Assembly (NCBI GenBank): GCA_034436355.1
Contig: DAOTVQ010000048.1
Span: forward strand, 1-64,000
Direction: 5' to 3'
DNA from: CP2-2F sp034436355
GTDB taxonomy: Bacteria > Chloroflexota > Anaerolineae > Aggregatilineales > UBA2796
Length of the DNA: 64,000 bases
Under the pieces are notes generated by a model that worked only from the letters and a program-made list of their open reading frames with translations, had not been told where the DNA came from and did not search any database. Shown piece after piece: positions 1 to 8,386 of the stretch (within the stretch, counting starts at the first letter, position 1; each line of letters starts with the position of its first letter). Both the position numbers and the translations under genes were made by a program.

Positions 1-112
1 TGTGGCGTAAAGCCAACTCATGGGTGTTGAACACGGCGTAGAAGTCAGCCGTCACACTCACGCTGCTATGCCCTAGCAGTTGTGAAACAGTGGCAAGGTC
101 GTTACCGTTGCG
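1..112 (-). pseudogene. C-terminal remnant of a tyrosine recombinase (integrase), cut by window edge
   Basis: Reading the reverse strand from about 112 down to 1 gives a peptide with NDLATVSQLLGHSSVSVTAD followed by FYAVFNTHELALRH. This is the box around the catalytic His and nucleophilic Tyr of XerC/D-like recombinases (LGHSS...T..FY). The frame stays open upstream (higher coordinates), but the expected Arg box (H-x-L-R-H-T) is not found there, so homology begins abruptly near the RNG at 112. I read it as the 3' end of a broken integrase gene running off the left edge. An intact gene with an unusual middle cannot be excluded, because the rest lies outside or is diverged. Confidence 0.6.
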
Positions 113-241
113 CGGGCAGTGAAGGCTTGCCCGTCGGTCGTTTTCGCCGTGCGCCACACGCATCACTCTCCCGCCTCTTGAGTGTGTGGACGGCGTTCTG
201 GTCAATTCCGCACGCCGAAAGGGGCTTCCGCACAGCACATA

Positions 242-270
242 TTGACATTCCCCTGCTTTCTTCTTATTCT
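242..270 (+). promoter_or_regulatory. Probable sigma-70 promoter of the kinase-ATPase gene
   Basis: TTGACA at 242-247, a 17-base spacer, then TATTCT at 265-270. It lies about 70 bases before the ATG at 341 and points toward it. The hexamers and spacing fit the vegetative consensus; activity is inferred. Confidence 0.5.
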
Positions 271-340
271 TTAGCCAAGTGTGCTGATTATTTCACACAC
301 CATCAACGCAATACAGGGCAAGCGGCTAAGATTATTTAGC

Positions 341-1270
341 ATGATCACAGAGCGCTACGAGCTTTTCGAAACCATTGGGCAAGGCGGTATGGGCGTTGTC
401 TACCGCGCCTACGACCGCCTGACACGCACTTACGTGGCGCTCAAATCTATTGCTGCCCTCAGCCCGCGCCTTGCCCCAGAAGCACGTGATGCACTCGGCA
501 CTGATCTCAACCTTGCCCTCTCCCACGAGTTCCAACTGCTGGCGACCATGCGTCATCCGCATGTGATCAGCGTGCTGGACTATGGCTTTGGTGAAGATCA
601 GCGCCCATTCTTCAGCATGGAACTGCTGACCAACGCACAGAGCATCCTCAGCGCGGCGCGCAACCTGCCCTTTGCCGATCAGGTGCGGCTGCTTGGGCAG
701 ACCTTGCAAGCGCTGATCTACCTACATCGGCGCGGCGTGCTGCACCGTGATCTGAAGCCTGCCAACATTTTGATTGACTCACGCGGGCAGGCAAAAGTGC
801 TGGATTTCGGTTTGGCAGTGCTGGCAGATCATGTGGAAGGCGCGGCTGGCACGCTTGGCTACATCGCGCCGGAAGTCTTTCAAGGTGGCAAAGCAACCAC
901 CGCCGCCGATCTGTATGCCTTCGGCGTGATCGCCTTTGAGGTGTTTAGCGGCGCGCCCTTTTTCGATCCCAACAAGCCAACCACCTCTTGGGTTAATCGG
1001 CTGACCACCTACCGCGAGCCTGAGGTTGGCAGCCTGCCCGTGCCAGCCGCCATGCGCGCCGTGGTGCTGAGCCTTCGGCGCGCTATGCCGATGCACACAG
1101 CGCCCTTGAAGCGCTCTACGCGGCGGCAGGGCTGCCACTGCCGCACGAAAACGCGCCGATCCGTGAAGGCTTTTTACAAAGTGCGCGCTTTGTCGAGCGT
1201 GAGGCGGAAATGCAGCTTTTCCAGAACGCGCTGGAGAACTTGCTCAAAGGGGAAGGCAGCACATGGCTGA
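341..1270 (+). CDS. Ser/Thr protein kinase domain, N-terminal part of a frameshifted kinase-ATPase-TPR regulator
   Basis: The product is a Hanks-type cytoplasmic kinase. The Gly loop GQGGMGVVYRA lies near residues 13-23, the catalytic loop HRDLKPANILI near 135-145, DFG at 155-157 and the APE-like IAPE near 176, so the catalytic residues look intact. I start at ATG 341 because MITERYELFETIG is the usual beginning of such kinases; an upstream in-frame start at 281 adds an unrelated 20 residues. Kinase homology ends near 1063. The expected C-lobe end (ARYADAHSALEAL) continues in the next frame, so the last ~65 codons of this frame, up to 1270, are out-of-frame translation. The 3' half of the gene follows as the next entry. 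The upstream Shine-Dalgarno is weak. Confidence 0.85.
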   Translation: MITERYELFETIGQGGMGVVYRAYDRLTRTYVALKSIAALSPRLAPEARDALGTDLNLALSHEFQLLATMRHPHVISVLDYGFGEDQRPFFSMELLTNAQSILSAARNLPFADQVRLLGQTLQALIYLHRRGVLHRDLKPANILIDSRGQAKVLDFGLAVLADHVEGAAGTLGYIAPEVFQGGKATTAADLYAFGVIAFEVFSGAPFFDPNKPTTSWVNRLTTYREPEVGSLPVPAAMRAVVLSLRRAMPMHTAPLKRSTRRQGCHCRTKTRRSVKAFYKVRALSSVRRKCSFSRTRWRTCSKGKAAHG

Positions 1271-3819
1271 TCGGTGGCGAGAGCGGTGTTGGCAAATCGC
1301 GCTTGGTGCGCGAGGTGCGCGCTCATGCCCTTGTGCGCGGCGTGCCAACTGCGGTTGGGCAGGCTGAACTGCAAAGCGGCGCGCCGTTTCAGGCATGGCA
1401 GCCTGTCTTACAGGTGTTGGCGCTCAAGGCACAGCCTTCGGCACAGCAGCTTGGTGTGCTGCGCGCCGTCGTGCCAGAGTTTGCCAACTGGCTGGGGCAA
1501 ACGGCAGAGCCACCAGCACCACTGCCGCCGTCGGCTGCCCAAGATCGCTTTTTCGCGGCGGTCAGTGCGCTGTGTGAGCAGCACAGCACGCCCTTGCTGA
1601 TCGTGCTGGAAGACTTTCATCAGGCTGATGCCGATAGCCTTGCGCTGCTCGGCTGGCTAACGTGCCTTAAGCTGCCGAACCTGCTCATCATCGCCACCTA
1701 CCGCGATGACGAAGCGCCGCGCCTCACCGAAGGGCTGCCGCAAGCCTATCCGCTGCGCCTTGTGCGCCTTTCCGAAGAAGGTGTGCGCCAACTGAGCAGT
1801 TCCATCGTTGGGCAGTTACCACCTTCCCTCATTCAGGCGCTGTGGCGCGAGACGGAAGGCAACGCCTTCTTCCTTGTCGAGACCATCCGCACACTTGCCG
1901 AAGAAGCAGGCTATCTAACGCACATCAGCAGTGCGCCCATGCCTGATCAAATTGAGGCGGATGCTGTGCGGCACGTCGTGGTGAACCGCTTGGCGCGTGT
2001 GCCAGAGGCAGCACGCCGCATGGTGGACGTGGCAGCCATTAGTGGGCGCTGGCTGAACTTGCCTTTGCTGGCTGAGCTTGGCATTCCTGATGGCGAACGG
2101 TTGATCGAGCGCTGCGCCGAATTTGCCCTCTTTGAAGTCAGTGAAGGGCGGTGGCGCTTCAGCCACGATAAACTGCGCGAAGGTGCTTTAGCGCGCCTAG
2201 CACCCAGCCAACGCAGTGCCTTGCATCAGCAGGTTGGCGAAGGGCTTGAACGGCTAACCAGCAGCGATCCGCTGCCGCCGGTAGTGGAATTGGCACACCA
2301 CTTTGCCCAAAGCGGCGATGAAGCCCGCGAACGGCGCTACGCAGCTTTAGCTGCTCACCAAACCGCCGATCAGTTTGCCAACAGCACCGCGCTAGGCTAC
2401 ATCGCCCGTGCGCTGGCACTGACGCCTGCCGATCAGCACCAAGCCCGCTATGATCTGCTGTTGCTGCGCGAGAGCATCTACAACTTGCAAGGCGAACGTG
2501 TGCTGCAAACGGCTGATCTAGATGCCCTAGCTGCCCTCGCGGAGCAGATCGGCAGCGTGCTGCTTCAGGCAGAGGTTGCCGTGCGGCGCACCAACCTTTA
2601 CGAAGTAACAGGGCGCTTTCAGTTAGCGCGCCAACAAGGCGAGGAAGCTATCGCGTTGGCACAGGCTGCGAATGCGCCACACCTTGAAGCAGCAGCACGC
2701 TTCCGATTAGGGCGCACCTACCGCCGCTTGCGCCAGTTTGAGCATTCTGTTGAGCAGTTGCAGCAAAGCGTAGCACTCTGCCGACAGCACGGCTTGGCTG
2801 CCCTTGAGAGCGATGCGCTGCGTGCCACTGGGTTCACCCTCTCTGAGATGCGCCGCTATGAGGAATCGCGGACGTATCTTGAGGCAGCACTCACCCTTGC
2901 TACACGCATTGGACATCGCATTTCGCAAGGGCTGACCAACATCGCCCTAGCCGAGACACTGAACAGGCTAGGTGAGCTGGAGCGCGCCCGCCACTGCGCG
3001 GATGAGGGCTTGCGGCTGTGCCAGCAAACAGGCGATAGGTGGGGCGAGAGTTGGGCGTATGCCAATGTGGGTGTGATCCTTGCTGCCCGCGGACAGGTTG
3101 GCGAGTCTTTGGCAGCCTTTCAGCAGTCTGAGGCGCTCGCCGAAGCTACTCAAGAAATCGGCACGCAGATGATGGTGCTGGTTGCCATCTCTGATATGTA
3201 TCGGATTTGCGGCGCACTGCCAGAAGCGCTAAGCATTTACCAGAAATCTCAACAGCTTGCCGCGGCGCACCAGATTGCCGTGCCGAACTTCATGCATTTG
3301 AATATTGCCCTCACCTACGCTGATCAAGGGCTGTTGGAGAAATCGCACGCCGTTCTTTTGCTCGTCAGGGATGCACTGCCTAACGATCCGCTTTTTCAGC
3401 TTGTGTTAGGGCATGTGTACTATACAGCAGGCGCTTACACAAACGCACTGGATTCCTACGCGCAGTGCGTTAGGCTGGCAACCGCGGCTGAAGCGCGCAT
3501 CTTGGTGCTGGAAGCGCAGCTCAGCACGGCAGAATGTTACTTTCGGCAGGGCGATTTGGCACAGGCTGCGCCGATTATCGAAGGGCTGCTGCCGCACTGG
3601 AATGCCAATTTTATCCGCATGATGGAGGAACCGTTACGAGTCTATCTGGCAGTTTACGAGATTTTGGCGTCGTTGAAGCATCCACAGGCGGCGGCAATCT
3701 TGGCAGAAGGCAAGGCGCTCTTGGCAGGCTATGTTGAAGGCTTGCACGATCCTGCCCTGCGCGAGTCGCTTTTGCGGCGGCGCATCGTGCAGGCACTCCA
3801 CAGCGTCGTGCAAGCCTGA
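1210..3819 (+). CDS. AAA-type ATPase and TPR part of the same broken kinase regulator
   Basis: This is a PknK/MalT-like signal-transduction ATPase. A P-loop GGESGVGKSRL sits at about residues 21-31, and a hydrophobic strand ending in an acidic pair (LLIVLEDFHQAD) near 130 is the likely Walker B. The C-terminal half (from about residue 390) is a run of helical TPR-like repeats such as YEESRTYLEAALTLA and GESLAAFQQSEALA. In-frame homology extends upstream of the ATG at 1210 to about 1063 (kinase tail, then a linker), so this start is where the frame first offers ATG, not the natural one. Kinase, ATPase and TPR modules in one chain are a known architecture that couples phosphorylation to ligand or partner sensing. 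Whether the half protein is made is unknown. Confidence 0.8.
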   Translation: MQLFQNALENLLKGEGSTWLIGGESGVGKSRLVREVRAHALVRGVPTAVGQAELQSGAPFQAWQPVLQVLALKAQPSAQQLGVLRAVVPEFANWLGQTAEPPAPLPPSAAQDRFFAAVSALCEQHSTPLLIVLEDFHQADADSLALLGWLTCLKLPNLLIIATYRDDEAPRLTEGLPQAYPLRLVRLSEEGVRQLSSSIVGQLPPSLIQALWRETEGNAFFLVETIRTLAEEAGYLTHISSAPMPDQIEADAVRHVVVNRLARVPEAARRMVDVAAISGRWLNLPLLAELGIPDGERLIERCAEFALFEVSEGRWRFSHDKLREGALARLAPSQRSALHQQVGEGLERLTSSDPLPPVVELAHHFAQSGDEARERRYAALAAHQTADQFANSTALGYIARALALTPADQHQARYDLLLLRESIYNLQGERVLQTADLDALAALAEQIGSVLLQAEVAVRRTNLYEVTGRFQLARQQGEEAIALAQAANAPHLEAAARFRLGRTYRRLRQFEHSVEQLQQSVALCRQHGLAALESDALRATGFTLSEMRRYEESRTYLEAALTLATRIGHRISQGLTNIALAETLNRLGELERARHCADEGLRLCQQTGDRWGESWAYANVGVILAARGQVGESLAAFQQSEALAEATQEIGTQMMVLVAISDMYRICGALPEALSIYQKSQQLAAAHQIAVPNFMHLNIALTYADQGLLEKSHAVLLLVRDALPNDPLFQLVLGHVYYTAGAYTNALDSYAQCVRLATAAEARILVLEAQLSTAECYFRQGDLAQAAPIIEGLLPHWNANFIRMMEEPLRVYLAVYEILASLKHPQAAAILAEGKALLAGYVEGLHDPALRESLLRRRIVQALHSVVQA

Positions 3820-3835
3820 TCAAATTAAGCCACCT

Positions 3836-5254
3836 TTAGCCGGCGGCGGGCGTATCCGTCAACCCACCATCGGTCATGGCGCGGGCGTCCAGTGCCTTTT
3901 CTGCCGCCTCATGCGTCATATAGCCAAGTTCAACGACCACCTCAAGGATGCTCTTGTTGTCTGCCATCGCCTTCTTCACGACTTCCGCGCCCTTCTCATA
4001 GCCGATGATCGGGTTGAGCGCCGTCGCAAGGATGGCGTTTTTGGCAAGCCAGCCAGTCGCCTTTTCGCGGTTGACGGTGATGCCGCGCACGCATTTCTCG
4101 GTGAAGGCACGCACTGCGCCGATCATGACGTGCATTTCTTCAAAGAGGCAGTGCGCGATGATCGGCATCATCACATTGAGCTGAAGCTGCCCTGCCTGCC
4201 CCGCGTAGGCGATGGTTGTATCATGCCCTAGCACGTAGAACATCGCCATATTGAGCATTTCTGCTAACACTGGATTGACCTTGCCCGGCATAATGGACGA
4301 TCCCGGCTGCACAGGTTGGAGACAAATCTCATCCAAGCCAGTGGAAGGCCCTGAGCTAAGCAGGCGCAGATCGTTGGCGATGCGGATCAAGTCTTGGGCA
4401 ACAGTGCGGATGGCGCCGCTGAAAAAGACTGCATCCTGCATACTTGCCATGCTCTCGAACAGGTCATCGCTGGTTTGCAGTTCCATGCCCAAAAATTCGC
4501 CCAGCCGCTTGACCATACGCGCATGGTATTCGGGATGCGCGTTCAAGCCCGTGCCAGTAGCCGTGCCGCCAATGCCTAGCCGCTTTAAGCCTTCGGCTGC
4601 CACCAACAGCTTCTCGATGTTGCGCTCAATCGTTTTGGCATAGCCGCCGAATTCTTGCCCCATGCGGACAGGCACAGCATCTTGCAAGTGTGTACGCCCA
4701 CTTTTGACCACATCATCGAACTCGATTGCCTTTTCGCGCAGCGCGTTTTGCAGATCGCGCAGCGTCTCTACCAATTCGTTCAAGCGCCATAGCGCACCAA
4801 TACGAATAGCGGTCGGGATGGTGTCGTTGGTGCTTTGCGCCATGTTCACATGGTCGTTAGAGCGTACAGGCTTCTCTTTGGCGGGTGCGCTGAGGGCGTA
4901 TCCCAGTATCTCGTTGGCACGGGCGGCGATCACCTCGTTGGTGTTCATGTTGTGGCTGGTGCCGGCGCCTGCTTGAAAGGGATCAACCACGAATTGATCG
5001 TGCAGTTTGCCGTCCATGATCTCGGTGGCAGCGGCGTCAATGGCTTGGGCAAGCTGCGGCTCTAGCAAGCCCAACGCGCCGTTCACGTTGGCGGCGGCGC
5101 GCTTGATGGCAGCCATAGACCAGATGAAGGCGGCATAGGGTTTCAAGCCGCTGACGGGGAAATTTTGCACGGCGCGTTGCGTCTGCACGCCGTAGTAGGC
5201 GTTGGCAGGCACTTGCAGTTCACCGAGCGAGTCTTTTTCAATACGGAAGGTCAT
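3836..5254 (-). CDS. aspA: Aspartase/fumarase superfamily lyase, probably aspartate ammonia-lyase
   Basis: A 472-residue enzyme of the class II fumarase/aspartase superfamily, full length for the family. It carries the signature loop GSSIMPGKVNP. The segment DPFQAGAGTSHNMNTNEVIA near residue 90 and GQAGQLQLNVMMPI after the signature resemble aspartases (DPIQGGAGTS...; AGQLQLNVM) more than fumarases (WQTGSGTQSNMN; GNFELNV). Aspartases convert aspartate to fumarate plus ammonia; fumarases interconvert fumarate and malate. Both occur in the cytosol as tetramers. The ATG at 5254 has AGGAG upstream. The gene converges on the kinase-ATPase gene, with only 16 bases between them. An automatic annotation could call it fumC, and the residues seen do not settle the substrate. 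Confidence 0.8.
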   Translation of the reverse strand: MTFRIEKDSLGELQVPANAYYGVQTQRAVQNFPVSGLKPYAAFIWSMAAIKRAAANVNGALGLLEPQLAQAIDAAATEIMDGKLHDQFVVDPFQAGAGTSHNMNTNEVIAARANEILGYALSAPAKEKPVRSNDHVNMAQSTNDTIPTAIRIGALWRLNELVETLRDLQNALREKAIEFDDVVKSGRTHLQDAVPVRMGQEFGGYAKTIERNIEKLLVAAEGLKRLGIGGTATGTGLNAHPEYHARMVKRLGEFLGMELQTSDDLFESMASMQDAVFFSGAIRTVAQDLIRIANDLRLLSSGPSTGLDEICLQPVQPGSSIMPGKVNPVLAEMLNMAMFYVLGHDTTIAYAGQAGQLQLNVMMPIIAHCLFEEMHVMIGAVRAFTEKCVRGITVNREKATGWLAKNAILATALNPIIGYEKGAEVVKKAMADNKSILEVVVELGYMTHEAAEKALDARAMTDGGLTDTPAAG

Positions 5255-5463
5255 GCGGGATGCTCCTGTTTTCTAAGTAGGTGCAGAAAATGTTGTGTCA
5301 GTTATTCTAGCGCGCAACGGGCAGCTTTCACACCTGCCCTGCTCATCAGCTTTGCTTATGGCTAGGCGGTGTACCACGCCTGCATTACCCAAGTCGGGTG
5401 TCCTGTGGCATAATAGCCTTTTGCCCATAGAAAGTTTGCAAAGAAATCGGAGAAAGAGCCGCT

Positions 5464-6957
5464 ATGCCGCTGCGCCGCAATCCACTGCTTTATGAGATCA
5501 ATACGTGGGTGTGGTTGAACGACCTCAGTCAGCGCTATCAGCGCCCACTTACCCTAGAGACTGTGCCTGATGAAGTTTTTGATGAACTTGCCGCCCTGCA
5601 TATGGATGCCATCTGGTTGATGGGCATTTGGCAGCGCAGCCCACACGGGCGCGAAGTGGCACGCCACCTTAACTTTTTGTTGGAGGAATACCGCCGTGCG
5701 CTGCCTAGCGTCACCCAAGAGCAGATCATCGGCTCGCCCTACGCCGTCTACCGCTATGAGGTTGACTCACATTATGGCGGGCGTGAGGCGTTGGCAGCCT
5801 TCCGCCAAAAGCTGGCAGCGCGCGGCATGAAGCTGATCCTAGACTATGTGCCGAACCACGTCGCCATTGACCACGACTGGACGGTAGAAGCGCCCGACGC
5901 GCTCATTGAAGTGACCGCAGAACAGGCAGCCGCCCAGCAGGGCATGTATTTTGCCGCGCCGCGCCCAGAGGCACACGGGCGCTATTTCGCGCATGGGCGC
6001 GATCCATACTTCCCGTCGTGGTCAGATACGACGCAGATTGACGCCTTCGCGCCGCGTGCGCGCCAAGTGACCCTGGAGGCGCTAAACACCATCGCCCAAC
6101 AGTGCGACGGCGTGCGCTGCGATATGGCAATGCTCTTGGTCAGCCGCATCTTCAGCAGCACCTGGCAACGCCCTGAACTGCCCGCCCAAGAGTTTTGGGT
6201 AGAGGTCATCGGCGGCGTGCGCGCTCAGCATCCTGACTTTCTGTTCATGGCAGAAGTTTACTGGGATATGGAGGCGGATTTGCTGGCGCACGGCTTCGAC
6301 TACGCCTACGACAAGCGCCTCTACGACCGCCTGCTGCACGAAACGCCCGCCAGCGTCCGCGATCACTTGACGGCGGCGCTCAGCTATCAGCGCCACATGG
6401 TGCGCTTCACCGAAAATCACGACGAGGCGCGTGCTATGGCAAGTTTTGGGCGTGCGCGTGGGCAAATGGCGGCGCTGCTCTCGGCCACACTGCCCGGCAT
6501 GACGCTTTTCTACGAAGGGCAGCTTGAAGGCAGGCGCGTGAAGCTGCCCGTTCAGCTTGGCGCCCGTCCCTATGAGCCTGCTGACGCAGAAACGGTAGCC
6601 TTCTACCAAGCGCTGCTGGCAGAGGTGAACGCTGAGATCTACCATGACGGCGTTTTCACGCTGCTTGGCGTGCTACCCTTGAGCGGCGGCAGCCACACCG
6701 AGCCGCTCTTTACCTACACATGGGCGCAAGGTGCGGATCGGCGCGTTGTGGTGGTCAATCTAAGCCGCGATAGCGCCGCGCAAGGGCGCATCATGCTCGG
6801 TGATCCTGCATTAGGGCGTGCAGCGGCATGGCGCTTTACAGATGCCTTTAATACGGCAGACTCGTTCCTTGTGCCAACCGACTCGCTGCTGACGGGCGGC
6901 TTATACGCCTCGCTGCCGCCGAATGGCTACAAAGTCTATCATCTGGCAGCCGCTTAG
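5464..6957 (+). CDS. Alpha-amylase family (GH13) glycosidase or transglycosidase
   Basis: 497 residues with all GH13 conserved regions: DYVPNH (region I, near 125), GVRCDMAML with the predicted nucleophile Asp220, EVYW with the predicted acid/base Glu264, and TENHDE with the transition-state His319/Asp320. A C-terminal beta domain follows (VVVVNLSRDSAAQGRIML). No signal peptide is visible, so it is probably cytosolic and acts on alpha-glucans or oligosaccharides; the subfamily and substrate cannot be told. The start ATG 5464 is preceded by GGAGAAAGA. It is transcribed divergently from the aspartase gene across about 210 bases and overlaps the end of aroK by four bases on the opposite strand. 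Confidence 0.88.
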   Translation: MPLRRNPLLYEINTWVWLNDLSQRYQRPLTLETVPDEVFDELAALHMDAIWLMGIWQRSPHGREVARHLNFLLEEYRRALPSVTQEQIIGSPYAVYRYEVDSHYGGREALAAFRQKLAARGMKLILDYVPNHVAIDHDWTVEAPDALIEVTAEQAAAQQGMYFAAPRPEAHGRYFAHGRDPYFPSWSDTTQIDAFAPRARQVTLEALNTIAQQCDGVRCDMAMLLVSRIFSSTWQRPELPAQEFWVEVIGGVRAQHPDFLFMAEVYWDMEADLLAHGFDYAYDKRLYDRLLHETPASVRDHLTAALSYQRHMVRFTENHDEARAMASFGRARGQMAALLSATLPGMTLFYEGQLEGRRVKLPVQLGARPYEPADAETVAFYQALLAEVNAEIYHDGVFTLLGVLPLSGGSHTEPLFTYTWAQGADRRVVVVNLSRDSAAQGRIMLGDPALGRAAAWRFTDAFNTADSFLVPTDSLLTGGLYASLPPNGYKVYHLAAA

Positions 6958-7478
6958 CGCCGCCACACATTCAGCACCGCCTCCGAGACGCCGTAGGGCG
7001 AAAGCTGTGCCGTGTCGATATGATGTGGCACAGCGCGATATGCCTCTGCGCGGGCTGCCAAGAGCGCCTGAATGTGGGCGGTGAGGTCGCCATTGAGCGG
7101 GTTTGCCAACAGCGGACGGTCGGTTTTGCCCGCCAAGCGGCGCGCCAACTGCTCAGGCGGCAGGTCAAGGCAGATCAAGCAGCCGGCACGGGTAAGCGCT
7201 TCGCGGTTGGCGGCATCCAGCACCATGCCGCCGCCCGTGGCGATCACGTGGTAGCGCCAACCCGCCGCGATCTCGGCGCACAAATCGCGCTCCATTTGGC
7301 GGAAGGCTGCCTCGCCGTCCTCAGCAAAAATGGCGCTAACGCGCTTGCCGCAGCGTGCCTCAATCACTTGATCGGTATCGGCGAACTGCCAGCCAATGCG
7401 CGCCGCCACCAGCTTTCCGATGGTGGTTTTGCCCGTCCCCATAAAGCCGCACAAGATGATGTTACGAGACCTGCCCAT
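6954..7478 (-). CDS. aroK: Shikimate kinase
   Basis: 174 residues, normal for AroK. It phosphorylates shikimate at O3 with ATP, the fifth step of the chorismate pathway, in the cytosol. The Walker A GFMGTGKTT lies near residues 12-20, the substrate-binding Asp in FADTDQVIE near 34-42, the GGG motif (ATGGGMVL) near 80-87 and the lid Arg in KTDRPLL near 117. The start at 7478 is preceded by AAGG. It is divergent from the inositol-phosphatase-like gene with 68 bases between, and no other aromatic pathway gene is near, so it stands alone. Confidence 0.93.
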   Translation of the reverse strand: MGRSRNIILCGFMGTGKTTIGKLVAARIGWQFADTDQVIEARCGKRVSAIFAEDGEAAFRQMERDLCAEIAAGWRYHVIATGGGMVLDAANREALTRAGCLICLDLPPEQLARRLAGKTDRPLLANPLNGDLTAHIQALLAARAEAYRAVPHHIDTAQLSPYGVSEAVLNVWRR

Positions 7479-7546
7479 AGCTGCCTTCGTGGTATGATAA
7501 TTGAGGTGTATTATAATCGAAGCCGCCTACACTATGGAGTCCTGAT

Positions 7547-8374
7547 ATGCCTGCCAGCCCTGACCTGAACGTTGCCCTAACCCTTGCCGAGAACGCCGCA
7601 CGGCGGGCTGCCGCCCTACTGCTGACCTACTTCCGCGATCCGAAATTGAAGGTGCAGCAAAAAGGCGCCACCGATTTGGTAACAGAAGCAGATCGCCGTT
7701 CCGAACGGCTGATTGCCGAACTGTTGCTAAATGCCTATCCCGATCACGCGCTGATCGGCGAAGAAGGCGGCGCGCAAGGCAACGCACAGGCTGCCTTCCG
7801 CTGGCATGTTGATCCGCTGGACGGCACCACCAATTTTACACGCGGCATTCCTTATTTCGCGGTCAGCATTGCCCTCAGCGATGCCAACAACTTGCCATTG
7901 GTCGGCGTCGTCTATGATGTGGTGCATGAAGAGTGCTTCAAAGCGGTGCGTGGCGGCGGTGCGCGCTTAGGGCGCAAAAGGCTGCGCGTCAGCAAAACAC
8001 GCAAATTGGCAAGTGCCCTGCTGGCATCAGGCTTTCCGAGCGATAAACGCCTGAACCCTGATAACAACACAGAGGAATGGGCGTGTTTTGTGCCGCGCAC
8101 GCAGTCGGTGCGGCGGATCGGCTCTGCTGCGCTAGAACTCTGCTATGTGGCAGCCGGGCGCTTTGATGGCTATTGGGAAGCGCGGGTGAATACGTGGGAT
8201 GTGCAGGCGGGCTTGCTGATGGTGGAAGAAAGCGGCGGCAAGCTCACCAATTATCGCGGTAGGCAAGAAGGCGTCTACGATGGCGCGCAAATCGTCGCCA
8301 GCAACGGGCGCATTCACGAGGAAATGCTGGAAGTGTTGATCCTTGGTGATGCTGCACCGCGCCCGCAGGGCTGA
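7547..8374 (+). CDS. suhB: Inositol-1-monophosphatase family protein
   Basis: 275 residues of the Mg-dependent FIG superfamily. The metal-binding residues are in place: GEEGG near 71, DPLDGTTNF at 89-97 and WDVQAG with Asp218. The family hydrolyses inositol phosphate, histidinol phosphate, PAP or fructose-1,6-bisphosphate, so the substrate is open. The SuhB-like call rests on overall similarity. ATG 7547 has GGAG about 8 bases upstream. TATAAT at 7512-7517 lies 30 bases before the start, with no clear -35 element. The gene is followed convergently by the PucR-type regulator. Confidence 0.88.
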   Translation: MPASPDLNVALTLAENAARRAAALLLTYFRDPKLKVQQKGATDLVTEADRRSERLIAELLLNAYPDHALIGEEGGAQGNAQAAFRWHVDPLDGTTNFTRGIPYFAVSIALSDANNLPLVGVVYDVVHEECFKAVRGGGARLGRKRLRVSKTRKLASALLASGFPSDKRLNPDNNTEEWACFVPRTQSVRRIGSAALELCYVAAGRFDGYWEARVNTWDVQAGLLMVEESGGKLTNYRGRQEGVYDGAQIVASNGRIHEEMLEVLILGDAAPRPQG

Positions 8375-8386
8375 TCAGGCGCTAGG

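Noticed and set aside
141..200. A plus-strand peptide VRHTHHSPAS resembling the recombinase H-x-x-R box
   Set aside because: Only a few residues match, a stop follows at once, and the supported integrase tail is on the opposite strand.
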